Assembly (NCBI RefSeq): GCF_014646095.1
Contig: NZ_BMMU01000017.1
Coordinates: forward strand, 1-64,000
Origin: Streptomyces lacrimifluminis
Lineage (GTDB): Bacteria; Actinomycetota; Actinomycetes; Streptomycetales; Streptomycetaceae
Length of the DNA stretch: 64,000 nucleotides
Direction: 5' to 3'
In this document: one piece after another, positions 26,103 through 34,900 of the stretch
Layout: each line of letters opens with the position of its first letter
Numbering within the stretch: the first letter of the stretch is position 1
Notes under the pieces: model-generated
Told to the model about the DNA's origin: nothing
The model's database searches: none
What the model saw: the letters and a program-made list of their open reading frames with translations, nothing else
Program-made: the position numbers and the translations under genes

Positions 26103-26582
26103 CTACTCCGTCAGCTCCTCCAGCAACCGGGCCGTGGACAGCCCGGTCCGCAGATACTCGACGAACCGCTCGTTGTGCAGGGCCCACGGGGAGCGGCGGG
26201 ACCGGATGAGACGAATCGCCTCGTCGGTGTCGTGCCCGTCGAGGACGAGGGCGTGCGCGACGACGAGCCCCGACCGGTTGTAGCCGCTGTAGCAGCGCAC
26301 GAGCACCTTGCGCCCGTCCTCCAGCGCCGTGCACACCGCCTCGGCGAGCCGGATCACACCGGCGAGCTGGGTCCCGTCGAGCGGCCCGTCCGGGATGGAC
26401 CACACGAGATGCTCGATACCGGGATCGGGCCCGTACCCGGGCAGCTTGAGCAGGGTCATGACCAGGTCGAACTCATCGTGCACGACAGCGAACCCAAGCT
26501 CTCCCGGGCGCCGGGTGAACTCGTGTCCACCCATCCACAGCCCGGGCACGATCTCGCTCCACGGTTCGCCCGGAGCCGGCAC
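26103..26582 (-). CDS. Protein-tyrosine/dual-specificity phosphatase
   Basis: Cytoplasmic phosphatase of 159 residues with the CX5R signature VRCYSGYNRSG, preceded by a strand and followed by a helix as in cysteine-based phosphatases. The general acid Asp may be in SIPDGPLDG. The family removes phosphate from Tyr (or Ser/Thr) residues. GTG at 26582 is favoured by GGAAGGAG six bases upstream; the TTG at 26609 would add nine basic residues. It is divergent from the NERD-domain gene with 150 bases between them. Confidence 0.88.
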   Translation of the reverse strand: MPAPGEPWSEIVPGLWMGGHEFTRRPGELGFAVVHDEFDLVMTLLKLPGYGPDPGIEHLVWSIPDGPLDGTQLAGVIRLAEAVCTALEDGRKVLVRCYSGYNRSGLVVAHALVLDGHDTDEAIRLIRSRRSPWALHNERFVEYLRTGLSTARLLEELTE

Positions 26583-26732
26583 GTCGGGCTCCTTCCTGCG
26601 GGTCCGCAACTACGCCGCCTCCCCCACTCGGGCACCCGACTCCGCCCCAACTCCCTTCAAAGGTAACCGGGTCCTTGCCCCGGCAGCACCCCGCCTGTTC
26701 CCATGGCCATGCGGGGATTGGGGTGATGGTGG

Positions 26733-27536
26733 ATGAGCGGACTGCGTGTCGTACCGGCCTGGCGCCAAGGTCACGAACGGCTGTACGTGTGCCTGACGGA
26801 CGGGCGGAACATCGCCTGGTACGACCGTGAGTCGTCCCGGGTCAACCTGCTGAGCGACGACCTCAGAGCGGACGTACTGAAAGCCCTGGCCCCGTTTCTG
26901 ACGGGCCCGGTGACAGTGGGCCCGCCCCCGGTCCCGACCCCGGCGGAACTCGCCCGCCTCTCCCTCCACCCCGATGACGACCTGGCCCCGAACCGTCCCG
27001 GCGAGGCCCTCCAGATCGCCCTGGACCGCGACCCGGGCCCGCCTCACCGCCTCCGCCCGGACCCCCGACGACGTGCCCTGACGGCGGAACAGGCGGTGGG
27101 CGAGGCGCTGGAGGCGCTGGAGGGCGCGGGCTGGCACACCCTGCACTCGCTCCCGCTGCCCGGCGGCGACCGGATCCACCACCTGGTGATCGGCCCCGGA
27201 GGGCTGTTCGCGGTGCACACGCTGTACGCCCGTAAACAGCGGGTACTGGTCGCCGACCCGATGGTCTCGCTCGGCCGCCGGGACCCGCACCCGTTACTGC
27301 GCCGGGTGCGCTCGGACGCCGACCGCGCCTCGTACGCGCTGACAGCCGAGGTCCACCCCCTCCTGGCCCTGGCGGGCCCGGCCGACCTGAGGATCACCGT
27401 TCCGCTGCGGGAGGTCAGGGTGCTCCAGGACACGGATCTGTCGGAACTGATGCGGCTGGGGGGCGTACTGAAACCGGCGGACGTGGAGGCGCTGCATGCG
27501 GTGGCTCGGGATCGGGGGAGTTGGGGGCGGGTGTGA
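26733..27536 (+). CDS. NERD-domain (nuclease-related) protein
   Basis: Soluble protein of 267 residues. The central part resembles the NERD domain: GEALEALEGAGWHTLHSLPL, then GDRIHHLVIGPGGLFAVHTL, where the strand-turn-strand with DHLVIGPGG-like spacing is usual. In typical NERD proteins the nuclease core has D/E and QxK-type residues; the Lys here could be in LYARKQRVL. Activity cannot be judged. The N-terminal ~100 residues are Pro/Arg-rich and contain RVVPAWRQGHERLYVCL. Streptomyces genomes have several such proteins of unknown role. The start ATG at 26733 has no strong Shine-Dalgarno. Confidence 0.78.
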   Translation: MSGLRVVPAWRQGHERLYVCLTDGRNIAWYDRESSRVNLLSDDLRADVLKALAPFLTGPVTVGPPPVPTPAELARLSLHPDDDLAPNRPGEALQIALDRDPGPPHRLRPDPRRRALTAEQAVGEALEALEGAGWHTLHSLPLPGGDRIHHLVIGPGGLFAVHTLYARKQRVLVADPMVSLGRRDPHPLLRRVRSDADRASYALTAEVHPLLALAGPADLRITVPLREVRVLQDTDLSELMRLGGVLKPADVEALHAVARDRGSWGRV

Positions 27537-27727
27537 CGGCAGCCGGGCGAGAGTTCCCGGACGGCTCGACCACAGCCAACTCATCGCGAGCGCTCCACTT
27601 TTGATATGCGCGTGAAGTTGCGGGACGGGCTGCGTAGGGTCACGAACGTGGACCCAGCGACTTCCGCACCGGCATCGTCGCGGAGCTCTCCGGGCCGCTG
27701 ATATTCCTTCTCCCAGGAACCCGAGCC
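27537..27727. other. Gap between the NERD gene and ligD-pol
   Basis: Some 190 bases in which no gene is supported. It lies between convergent genes. A hairpin-like stretch was not found. A short open frame from 27659 to the end of the gap is too short to judge. Confidence 0.25.
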
Positions 27728-28591
27728 CTATTCACCCAGTAGGGGCGCCAGCAGGTCTCCGTACGCCTGGAGTCGGGGGCCGATGGCCGGTGCCCCGAAC
27801 GTGAGTTGGGCCGGATCAGTGCACCCCGCCACCTCCTCCCACGTCACCGGTGTCGAGACGGTCGGCTCTGCCCGCGCCCTGAGGGTGTACGGCGTTGCCG
27901 TGGTCTTCCGCGCCGCGTTCTGGCTGTAGTCGACGAAGACCTTGCCCGGGCGCAGGCTGCGCTTCATGCGGTGGACGACCAGGTGGGGGAGGGCGCGTTC
28001 CGCCTCGACCGCCAGGTCCTTCGCGTACGCCGTGATCTTGCCGGACGGGGTTCGGGCCGCCGGTGCTGCCAGGAGGTGCATGCCCTTCGAGCCGGACGTC
28101 TTCGCGTACGTCTGCCATCCGTCCGCCGTCAGTCGCTCCCGCAGCCAGAGCGCGACCTCGCAGCACTCGACGATCGTCGCCGGATGGCCGGGGTCCAGGT
28201 CCATGACCAGGCGGTCGGCCTCGCCGGGGGCGTCGATCAGCCACTGGGGGGTGTGGAACTCCGTGACCAGATTCGCCGCCCACATGAGGCTCGGCAGATC
28301 CTGGATCAGGACCATGCGCGCCGGGCCCTCCGAGCGCGGGACCTCTGCCGTCGTGACCCAGTCGGGCGTACCGGGCGGCACGTTCTTGGTGAAGAAGACC
28401 TGGCCGTCGGGACCGTCCGGGTAGCGGAGGAAGGAGACCGGGCGGTCGTGGAGGTGGGGGAGAAGGACGTCCGCCGTGGTGGCGTAGTAGTGGAGCAGCT
28501 CGCCCTTGGTGAAGCCTGTCGCCGGGTGGATCACCTTCTCCAGGTTGGAGAGCGCCACCCTTCGCCCCTCCACCTCCGTGATCGGCGTCAT
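27728..28591 (-). CDS. Stand-alone LigD-type polymerase/primase domain (NHEJ)
   Basis: Protein of 287 residues equal to the polymerase domain of LigD, an archaeo-eukaryotic primase (AEP) that fills gaps during non-homologous end joining. Motifs: HYYATTADVLLPHLHDRPVS, FTKNVPPGTPDWV, the metal pair DLDPG (VMDLDPG), TSGSKGMHLL, and VFVDYSQN with a further Asp. Ligase and nuclease domains are absent, which is usual in Streptomyces where several LigD pieces occur as separate genes. It is divergent from ku with 64 bases between the start codons, so both probably share a regulatory region. Confidence 0.94.
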   Translation of the reverse strand: MTPITEVEGRRVALSNLEKVIHPATGFTKGELLHYYATTADVLLPHLHDRPVSFLRYPDGPDGQVFFTKNVPPGTPDWVTTAEVPRSEGPARMVLIQDLPSLMWAANLVTEFHTPQWLIDAPGEADRLVMDLDPGHPATIVECCEVALWLRERLTADGWQTYAKTSGSKGMHLLAAPAARTPSGKITAYAKDLAVEAERALPHLVVHRMKRSLRPGKVFVDYSQNAARKTTATPYTLRARAEPTVSTPVTWEEVAGCTDPAQLTFGAPAIGPRLQAYGDLLAPLLGE

Positions 28592-28655
28592 ACGATGAGA
28601 ATCCCACGAAAACAGGGCAAAGCCACCCTTTACCCTCCGAGGAAGGTTTCCCCTC

Positions 28656-29738
28656 GTGCGATCCATATGGAACGGCGCCATCTCCTTCGGGCTGGTCAGC
28701 ATCCCGATCAAGCTCGTCAACGCCACCGAGAGCCACTCGATCTCCTTCCGGCAGATCCACGTCGAGGACGGCGGGCGCATCCGGTATCGCAAGGTGTGCG
28801 AGATGGAGGACCGCGAGGTCCGGGCGGACGAGATCGGCAAGGCGTACGAGGGTGCCGACGGGGCGATGATCCCGATCACCGACGACGATCTGGCGTCGCT
28901 GCCTCTGCCCACCGCCAAGACCATCGAGATCGTCGCGTTCGTGCCCGCCGATCGTATTGATCCGCTGCAGATGGACACGGCCTACTACCTTTCCGCGAAC
29001 GGGGTTCCGGCCGCCAAGCCCTACACCCTGCTGCGCGAGGCGCTGAAGCGCAGCCAGAAGGTCGCCATCGCGAAGTTCGCGCTCCGGGGGCGGGAGCGGC
29101 TCGGCATGCTGCGGGTCGTGGACGACGTCATCGCCATGCACGGGCTGCTCTGGCCCGACGAGATCCGGGCCACGGACGGTGTCGCGCCGGACACCGGTGT
29201 CACCGTGCGGGACCAGGAACTCGATCTCGCCGATGCCCTCATGAACACCCTGGGTGAGGTCGACCTCGCCGACCTCCACGACGACTACCGCGAAGCCGTC
29301 GAGGAACTCATCGCCGCGAAGGCCGCCGGCGAGGAGGCTCCGCACGCCCCGGCGCCGAGCGGTGGTGGCAAGGTGCTCGATCTGATGGCCGCGCTGGAGA
29401 AGAGCGTCCGGGAGGCGAAGGAGTCGCGGGGCGAGCACGTCGGCAACGGCGACACCGCCGGCGAGCCTGCGGAAGGCGCGGCGGAGGGGGAGGTCAAGCC
29501 TCTGCGTGCCGCGCGTCGTACGGCGTCCAAGGCTGCGCCTTCCAAGGCGGCCACCCCCAAGGCCGCCCCCAAGGCCGACGCAGGGAAGAAGTCGACCTCC
29601 ACGGCGAAGACGGCCGCCGCCAGGAAGACCACCACCGGCAACAAGTCGACCGGCGCCGTCAAGAAGACCACGGCGAAGAAGGCCGTCGCCAAGAAGGCCG
29701 TTGCCAAGAAGACGGCCACTCGCAAACGCTCGGCGTGA
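28656..29738 (+). CDS. ku: Ku DNA-end-binding protein (NHEJ)
   Basis: Homodimeric DNA-end-binding protein of 360 residues. The Ku core (1-~250) begins RSIWNGAISFGLVSIPIKL and includes DDDLASLPLPTAKTIEIV and YYLSANGVPAAKPYTLLREAL (cited partly). The C-terminal ~100 residues consist of Lys/Ala/Thr repeats (AKKAVAKK-like), a histone H1-like extension found in actinobacterial Ku that helps DNA binding. The start is GTG at 28656 with GAGGAAGG upstream. Next to the LigD-polymerase gene it makes up the NHEJ repair pair; a ligase is not in this window. Confidence 0.97.
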   Translation: MRSIWNGAISFGLVSIPIKLVNATESHSISFRQIHVEDGGRIRYRKVCEMEDREVRADEIGKAYEGADGAMIPITDDDLASLPLPTAKTIEIVAFVPADRIDPLQMDTAYYLSANGVPAAKPYTLLREALKRSQKVAIAKFALRGRERLGMLRVVDDVIAMHGLLWPDEIRATDGVAPDTGVTVRDQELDLADALMNTLGEVDLADLHDDYREAVEELIAAKAAGEEAPHAPAPSGGGKVLDLMAALEKSVREAKESRGEHVGNGDTAGEPAEGAAEGEVKPLRAARRTASKAAPSKAATPKAAPKADAGKKSTSTAKTAAARKTTTGNKSTGAVKKTTAKKAVAKKAVAKKTATRKRSA

Positions 29739-29785
29739 TCTCCTCGTTCCTCGTACCTTGCTCCGACCCGCAGCGGAAGGACCGC

Positions 29786-31093
29786 CTATCCAGCGAAGCG
29801 TTCACGCCGCAACGCCAGCACCGCGTTGTGGCCGCCGAACCCGAACGAGTTGCTGAGGGCCAGGTCGCCGTGGTCCGGCAACGGGCGCGGGGCGCCCCTC
29901 ACCACGTCCAGGCCGATCGCCTCGTCCTGGTCCCCCTCCGCGCAGCCGATCGTCGGCGGGATCGTGCCGTGGTGCAGGGTCAGGGCCGTCGCCACCGCCT
30001 CCACCCCGCCCGCGGCGCCCTGGAGGTGGCCGAGGTGGCCCTTCAGGGCCGTGACGGGGACGCGAGGTGTGCCCACCGCGCCCAGTACCGCCCGCAGCGC
30101 GTTCGCCTCCGCGAGGTCGCCGTCGATCGTGGACGTGGCGTGGGCGTTGACGTGGACCACGTCGGCCGGGCGGCCCCCGGCGTCCCGCAGGGCGCGGTGC
30201 AGGGCCAGCGCGACTCCGGTGCCGGACGGATCGGGCGCCGCCATGTGGTGGGCGTCGGCCGACAGGCCCCAGCCGGCCGCCTCGCAGTAGACGCGGGCAC
30301 CCCTCGCCCGGGCGTGCTCCTCGGACTCCAGGAGCAGGAAACCCGCGCCCTCGCCGTTCACGAATCCGTCCCGGTCCCTGGCGAAGGGGCGGGACGGCAG
30401 GTCCCCGGCGGGGCGCGTCGACAGGGCGCGCATCGCGGCGAACGACGCCATGATCGCCGGGGTGACGACAGCCTCGGCGCCTCCCGCGAGGGCGACGTCG
30501 ACATGGCCGTACCGGATGCGGTCGATGGCCTGGCCGATCGCCTCCGTGCCCGACGCGCAGGCGCTGGTCACCGTGCGGGCCTCGCCCGTGATCCGCAGGG
30601 CCAGCGAGATCTGGGACGCCGTCTGCGACGGTACCGTCATGGGGGTGGTGAGCGGCGAGACCGCTCGCGGGCCTTTGTCGCGGAGTCTGCGGTCGCCGCC
30701 GACGAGGACCGACGCGTCGCCCAGGATCGCCCCCACCGACACCCCCACGCGCTCGGGGGACAGGCCGCTCGCCTCCGTGCCCGAACCGTCGAAGCCCGCG
30801 TCCCGCCAGGCCTCGCGCGCCGCCAGTACGCCGAACTGGGCGGCCCGGTTCATCCGGCGGGCCTGGGGCCGGGGGAGCAGTCCTGCCGGGTCCACGGGGA
30901 CCGTGCCCGCCGCGCGGACCGGCAGGCCGGTGAACTCCTCGCCGGTCAACTCCCTTATCGCGCACCGGCCTTCGAGGAGTCCCCGCCAGAGGTCGGGGAC
31001 TCCGACACCGAACGGCGTGACGGCACCCAGGCCGGTGACGACGACCCGGCGGGCGGCAGTGGGGCGTTGGTGAACATCCGGCTCGGGGTGCAT
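29786..31093 (-). CDS. FabF-like 3-oxoacyl-ACP synthase
   Basis: Condensing enzyme of 435 residues, KAS II type, joining malonyl-ACP to an acyl chain. The thiolase-fold active site has Cys in VTSACASGTEA, His in VNAHATSTIDGD and His in LKGHLGHLQGAAGG, and the C-terminal NSFGFGGHNAVL is the usual Gly-rich loop. All catalytic residues are intact. It faces away from the two-synthase operon with ~890 bases in between, so it may serve that pathway or ordinary fatty-acid synthesis. Paralogues close to ku occur in other Streptomyces, as far as I recall. Start ATG at 31093. Confidence 0.92.
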   Translation of the reverse strand: MHPEPDVHQRPTAARRVVVTGLGAVTPFGVGVPDLWRGLLEGRCAIRELTGEEFTGLPVRAAGTVPVDPAGLLPRPQARRMNRAAQFGVLAAREAWRDAGFDGSGTEASGLSPERVGVSVGAILGDASVLVGGDRRLRDKGPRAVSPLTTPMTVPSQTASQISLALRITGEARTVTSACASGTEAIGQAIDRIRYGHVDVALAGGAEAVVTPAIMASFAAMRALSTRPAGDLPSRPFARDRDGFVNGEGAGFLLLESEEHARARGARVYCEAAGWGLSADAHHMAAPDPSGTGVALALHRALRDAGGRPADVVHVNAHATSTIDGDLAEANALRAVLGAVGTPRVPVTALKGHLGHLQGAAGGVEAVATALTLHHGTIPPTIGCAEGDQDEAIGLDVVRGAPRPLPDHGDLALSNSFGFGGHNAVLALRRERFAG

Positions 31094-31342
31094 GACGAGG
31101 CTGCCTCCCCGGGTGTGGCGCGGGACGGTCGGCGCACCTCAACTCTGCCCATGCCAGAGGCAATTCATGCCGGAGGTGGTTCACGCTTCAAGTGCGAAAC
31201 GTGTGTGCACTGTCCGGACCCGTCTCAAGCGTCCGGACCCGCCTCAGGCATCTGGCGCCGGACGGTGAGAAGGCGCTGCGCCTGGTCGGCGGGTGTCGAG
31301 GGCCGCCGCCCTCTCGGAGGACCTCATCGCTGGAGCCGCGCG

Positions 31343-31380
31343 TCACCGATGAGCGTCGACCCGCCGCCGCTCATCGGTGA
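31343..31380. promoter_or_regulatory. Perfect 13-bp inverted repeat
   Basis: TCACCGATGAGCG (31343-31355) and CGCTCATCGGTGA (31368-31380) are exact reverse complements separated by 12 bases. It could be a large operator or a stem-loop. No T-run follows on either strand, and it lies 250 bases upstream of the ketosynthase start and 600 upstream of PKS1. An operator shared by the divergent units is the simplest reading. Confidence 0.6.
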
Positions 31381-31865
31381 CCGGGGTGGTGCCGGACGCC
31401 CTCGCTCCCGAGGTGTCGGAGGCCCAGGCACAGGCGCAGGTCTGACGGCGCCCCAGCCCCGCAACGAGCCGATCCTCCCGGGTTTCCGCCGGGGAGGTCG
31501 CCTCGGTTCTGTTGTGTCCTGCCTCTTGTTCACGGAGGGGGTGTGGAATTAGATGGTCTGTCAGTGTCGCCCGGCAGGGGTCTATGGCCGTGCCGAAGGG
31601 GCCTCTCAGGTGTGCCCGGATTCGGCCGCCGGGATGCTGACATGAAGAATTTACAAGGTTTCCTTCGCCCGCCCACCGTGTTTCCGAGGCGTGAGGCGGA
31701 AGTGAATTCAACCGGATTTCTGGCAGCTCGCTGTCGGGCGGGGCGTGCCACCGGGTCTGCGGTGACGTCGAAACTGATTGGAATTGGGCGGTTTTTCGGG
31801 ACTTGGGGTGGCCGGGCGCTGGTGGCCGAATGGAATCGGCCGCATACGGAATGTTCCACGCCATG

Positions 31866-31895
31866 TTGACTCGCGAGTAATGTCGGCGCTAGCTT
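31866..31895 (+). promoter_or_regulatory. Sigma-70-like promoter for the PKS operon
   Basis: TTGACT at 31866-31871 and TAGCTT at 31890-31895 with an 18-base spacer give a good housekeeping-type promoter. It would give a leader of about 80 bases before the PKS1 start at 31981. Confidence 0.6.
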
Positions 31896-31980
31896 CCCGA
31901 TGGTTTCCCCCCTGAGGTGAAGTGCGTCCGCGTCACACAAAACCCCCACCGTGCAGTTTCACCGAATATTTCGGAGAATC

Positions 31981-34900
31981 ATGACGTCTGCCGTGCGCGC
32001 CGTTGACATGATCATTGGAGTCACCCCGTTCGGCGAGCCCGATGCCAGGCTCGCCGCCGCCGTCAGCCGCGCAGGCGGTATGGGGGTACTCGACCTGGGC
32101 CTCGGCGACCGGAGAGCCAGAGACGCGCTGGCGCGAATACGCCGCGTCGCCGCGTCCTCCGCGCCCGGCTTCCGCTACGGCGTACGGATCGGCTCCCACT
32201 GCCGGCTCACCCCCGCCGACCTGGTCGGTGACGGCGGCCCCGACACCGTGATCCTCGCCCCCGATGCCGCCGACGCGTTCCGGCCGATCGCCGAGGTCGC
32301 CGCCCGCCACCGGGTCCTCGTCGAGGTCACCGACCTGGTGGAGGCCCTCGCGGCCGTCCGTGCCGGTGCGCACGGGCTGATCGCCCGGGGCAGCGACGGC
32401 GGCGGCCGGATCGGCGACCTCAGCACCTTTGTCCTGCTGCAACGGCTGCTCGCCGAACCCGCCATCGACCTTCCTGTCTGGGCCCGCGGTGGCATCGGCC
32501 CCCGTACGGCCGCCGCCGCCGTCGCCGGGGGAGCGGCGGGCGTCGTGCTCGACAGTCAACTCGCCCTGCTCGCCGAGTCCTCGCTGCCGGAGGCGACGGC
32601 CGCCGCGCTGCGCTCGATGGACGGCTCGGAGACCGTCGTCGTGGCCGGTCACCGCGTACTGCACCGGCGTGGCCCCGACGCCCCGTCCGTCCCGGCCGGT
32701 GATCCGGCGGCGGTCGCGGAGATGCTCGGCGCCCAGGACCCGCGCACCCAACTCCTCCCGGTCGGCCAGGACGGCTTCCTCGCCGCCCGCTTCGCCGCCC
32801 GCTGGGGCGACACCGCCCGCACGGTCCGCGCCCTCACCGACGCGGTGCGCGATGTCGTGCGAGACGTTGTCCAGGAGGGCGTACGCGGTGACGTACGGGA
32901 CGCCTCACGCGGTGACGGGCCCGTACGGGCGTTGCGTGCCGGGTCCCCCATGAGCCGGGCCCTCGGCACTCAACTCCCCCTGGCCCAGGGGCCGATGACC
33001 CGGGTCAGCGACCAGGCGGGGTTCGCCGCGGCCGTCGCCGGGGGCGGCGCGCTGCCCTTCGTCGCGCTGGCCCTCGCCAGTGGCGAGCAGACCCGGACCC
33101 TGCTGGCCGAGACCCGGGAAGCCGTCGGAGACGACCGGCCCTGGGGTGTCGGCGTGCTCGGATTCGCGCCCGAGGAGCTGCGAAACGCCCAGCTCGAAGC
33201 CGTACGGGAGCTTCGGCCCACGCACGCCGTCATCGCGGGCGGCCGGCCCGCCCAGGCCGAGGCACTGGAGCGGGCCGGGATCAGCACCTTCCTGCACGTG
33301 CCCTCGCCGGGGCTGCTGAAGCAGTTCCTGGAAGCAGGGGCCCGCCGGTTCGTGTTCGAGGGGTCGGAGTGCGGCGGGCATGTCGGACCACGTGGCAGCT
33401 TTCCGCTCTGGGAGGCCCAACTCGCGGTCATCGACGACTACTTGGCTGGGGCCACGGACAGTGATGCCGAGCGGATCGAGGTGTTCTTCGCGGGCGGCGT
33501 CCACGACGAGCGGTCGGCCGCGATGGTCGCCGCCCTCGCCGCTCCGCTGACCGCGCGCGGTGCGTCCGTCGGGGTACTGATGGGTACCGCCTATCTGTTC
33601 ACCGAGGAGGCCGTGGACTGCGGCGCGGTCCAGCCGCTCTTCCAGCGACAGGTCGTCGACGCGACCAGTACCGCACTGCTGGAGACGGCGCCCGGTCATG
33701 CCACCCGGTGCGTACCCAGCCCGTTCAGCGACAACTACCGTGACTTCGAATCGGAGTTGCGGGCGAGCGGGGTGCCCGAGCGGCAGATCTGGGAGCGGCT
33801 GGAGCGGCTCAACGTCGGGCGGCTGCGGATCGCCAGCAAGGGCATCGAACGGGACGCCGAAGGCGAGTTGGCGACCGTGAACGAGCAACGGCAGCTCACC
33901 GAGGGCATGTTCATGGCCGGGGAAGTCGTCGTGCTGCGCTCGGCGACCACGACCATCGACGCGCTGCACCACTCCGTGGCGGACGGCGCCGCCGACTTCC
34001 TCACCGACCGGGCGGCCCAGCTGCGGGAGCGGCTCGGTGTGCATCCGCCCGAAGAGGCGGCGGCGCCCGCGCCCCTCGACGTCGCCGTCGTGGGCATGGC
34101 CTGCATGTTCCCGGACGCGCCCGACCTCGCCTCCTTCTGGGCGAACGTCCTCGGCGGTCACGACGCGGTGGGGGAGGTGCCGGCCGACCGCTGGGACCCC
34201 GCCGTGCACTACTCGCAGGAGGCCGGGGACGGCGGCGTCACACCGTCCAAGTGGGGCGGCTTCCTGCCCCGGATCCCCTTCGACCCGCTGTCCTACGGCA
34301 TTCCACCCACCTCGCTCGGCAGCATCGAGCCCGTCCAGCTGCTGGCGCTCGAAGCCGCCCGGCGGGCCCTGACGCACGCCGGATACGGGGACCGGGGGCG
34401 GGAGTTCGACCGCTCGCGCACCTCTGTCGTCTTCGGCGCGGAGGCCGGCAGCGACCTGTCCAACGCGGGCACGCTGCGGGCCGTACTGCCCTCGTACTAC
34501 GGCAAGGTCCCGGACGGGCTCGCGGACCAGCTGCCCAGGCTCACCGAGGACTCCTTCCCCGGCATGCTCGCCAACGTCATCTCCGGCCGGATCGCCAACC
34601 GGCTCGACCTCGGCGGCGCCAACTACACGGTCGACGCCGCGTGTGCCTCCTCCCTGGCCGCCGTCGACGTCGCCTGCAAGGAACTGGTGGGCGGGACCAG
34701 CGACGTCGTGCTGTGCGGCGGAGCCGATCTGCACAACGGCATCAACGACTACGTGCTCTTCTCCTCCGTGCACGCTCTGTCCCCGACCGGACGTTCGCGC
34801 GCCTTCGACAGCTCGGCGGACGGGATCGCCCTGGGGGAAGGCGTCGCGTGTGTCGTCCTGAAGCGGCTGGCTGACGCCGAGCGTGACGGCGACCGGATCT

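Larger units (their letters stand above)
31094..31980. other. Long non-coding region upstream of the synthase operon
   Basis: Nearly 890 bases between the divergent ketosynthase and PKS1 starts. It holds no gene with coding bias. It contains a perfect 13-base inverted repeat (31343-31380), an AT-richer tract (about 31630-31870) unusual for this genome, and a sigma-70-like promoter (31866-31895). The size suggests multi-input regulation of the synthase operon. Confidence 0.6.

Noticed and set aside
31343..31864. Minus-strand frame of 173 codons in the regulatory gap
   Set aside because: It lacks G/C third-position bias and any domain, and crosses the perfect inverted repeat. It is treated as non-coding.
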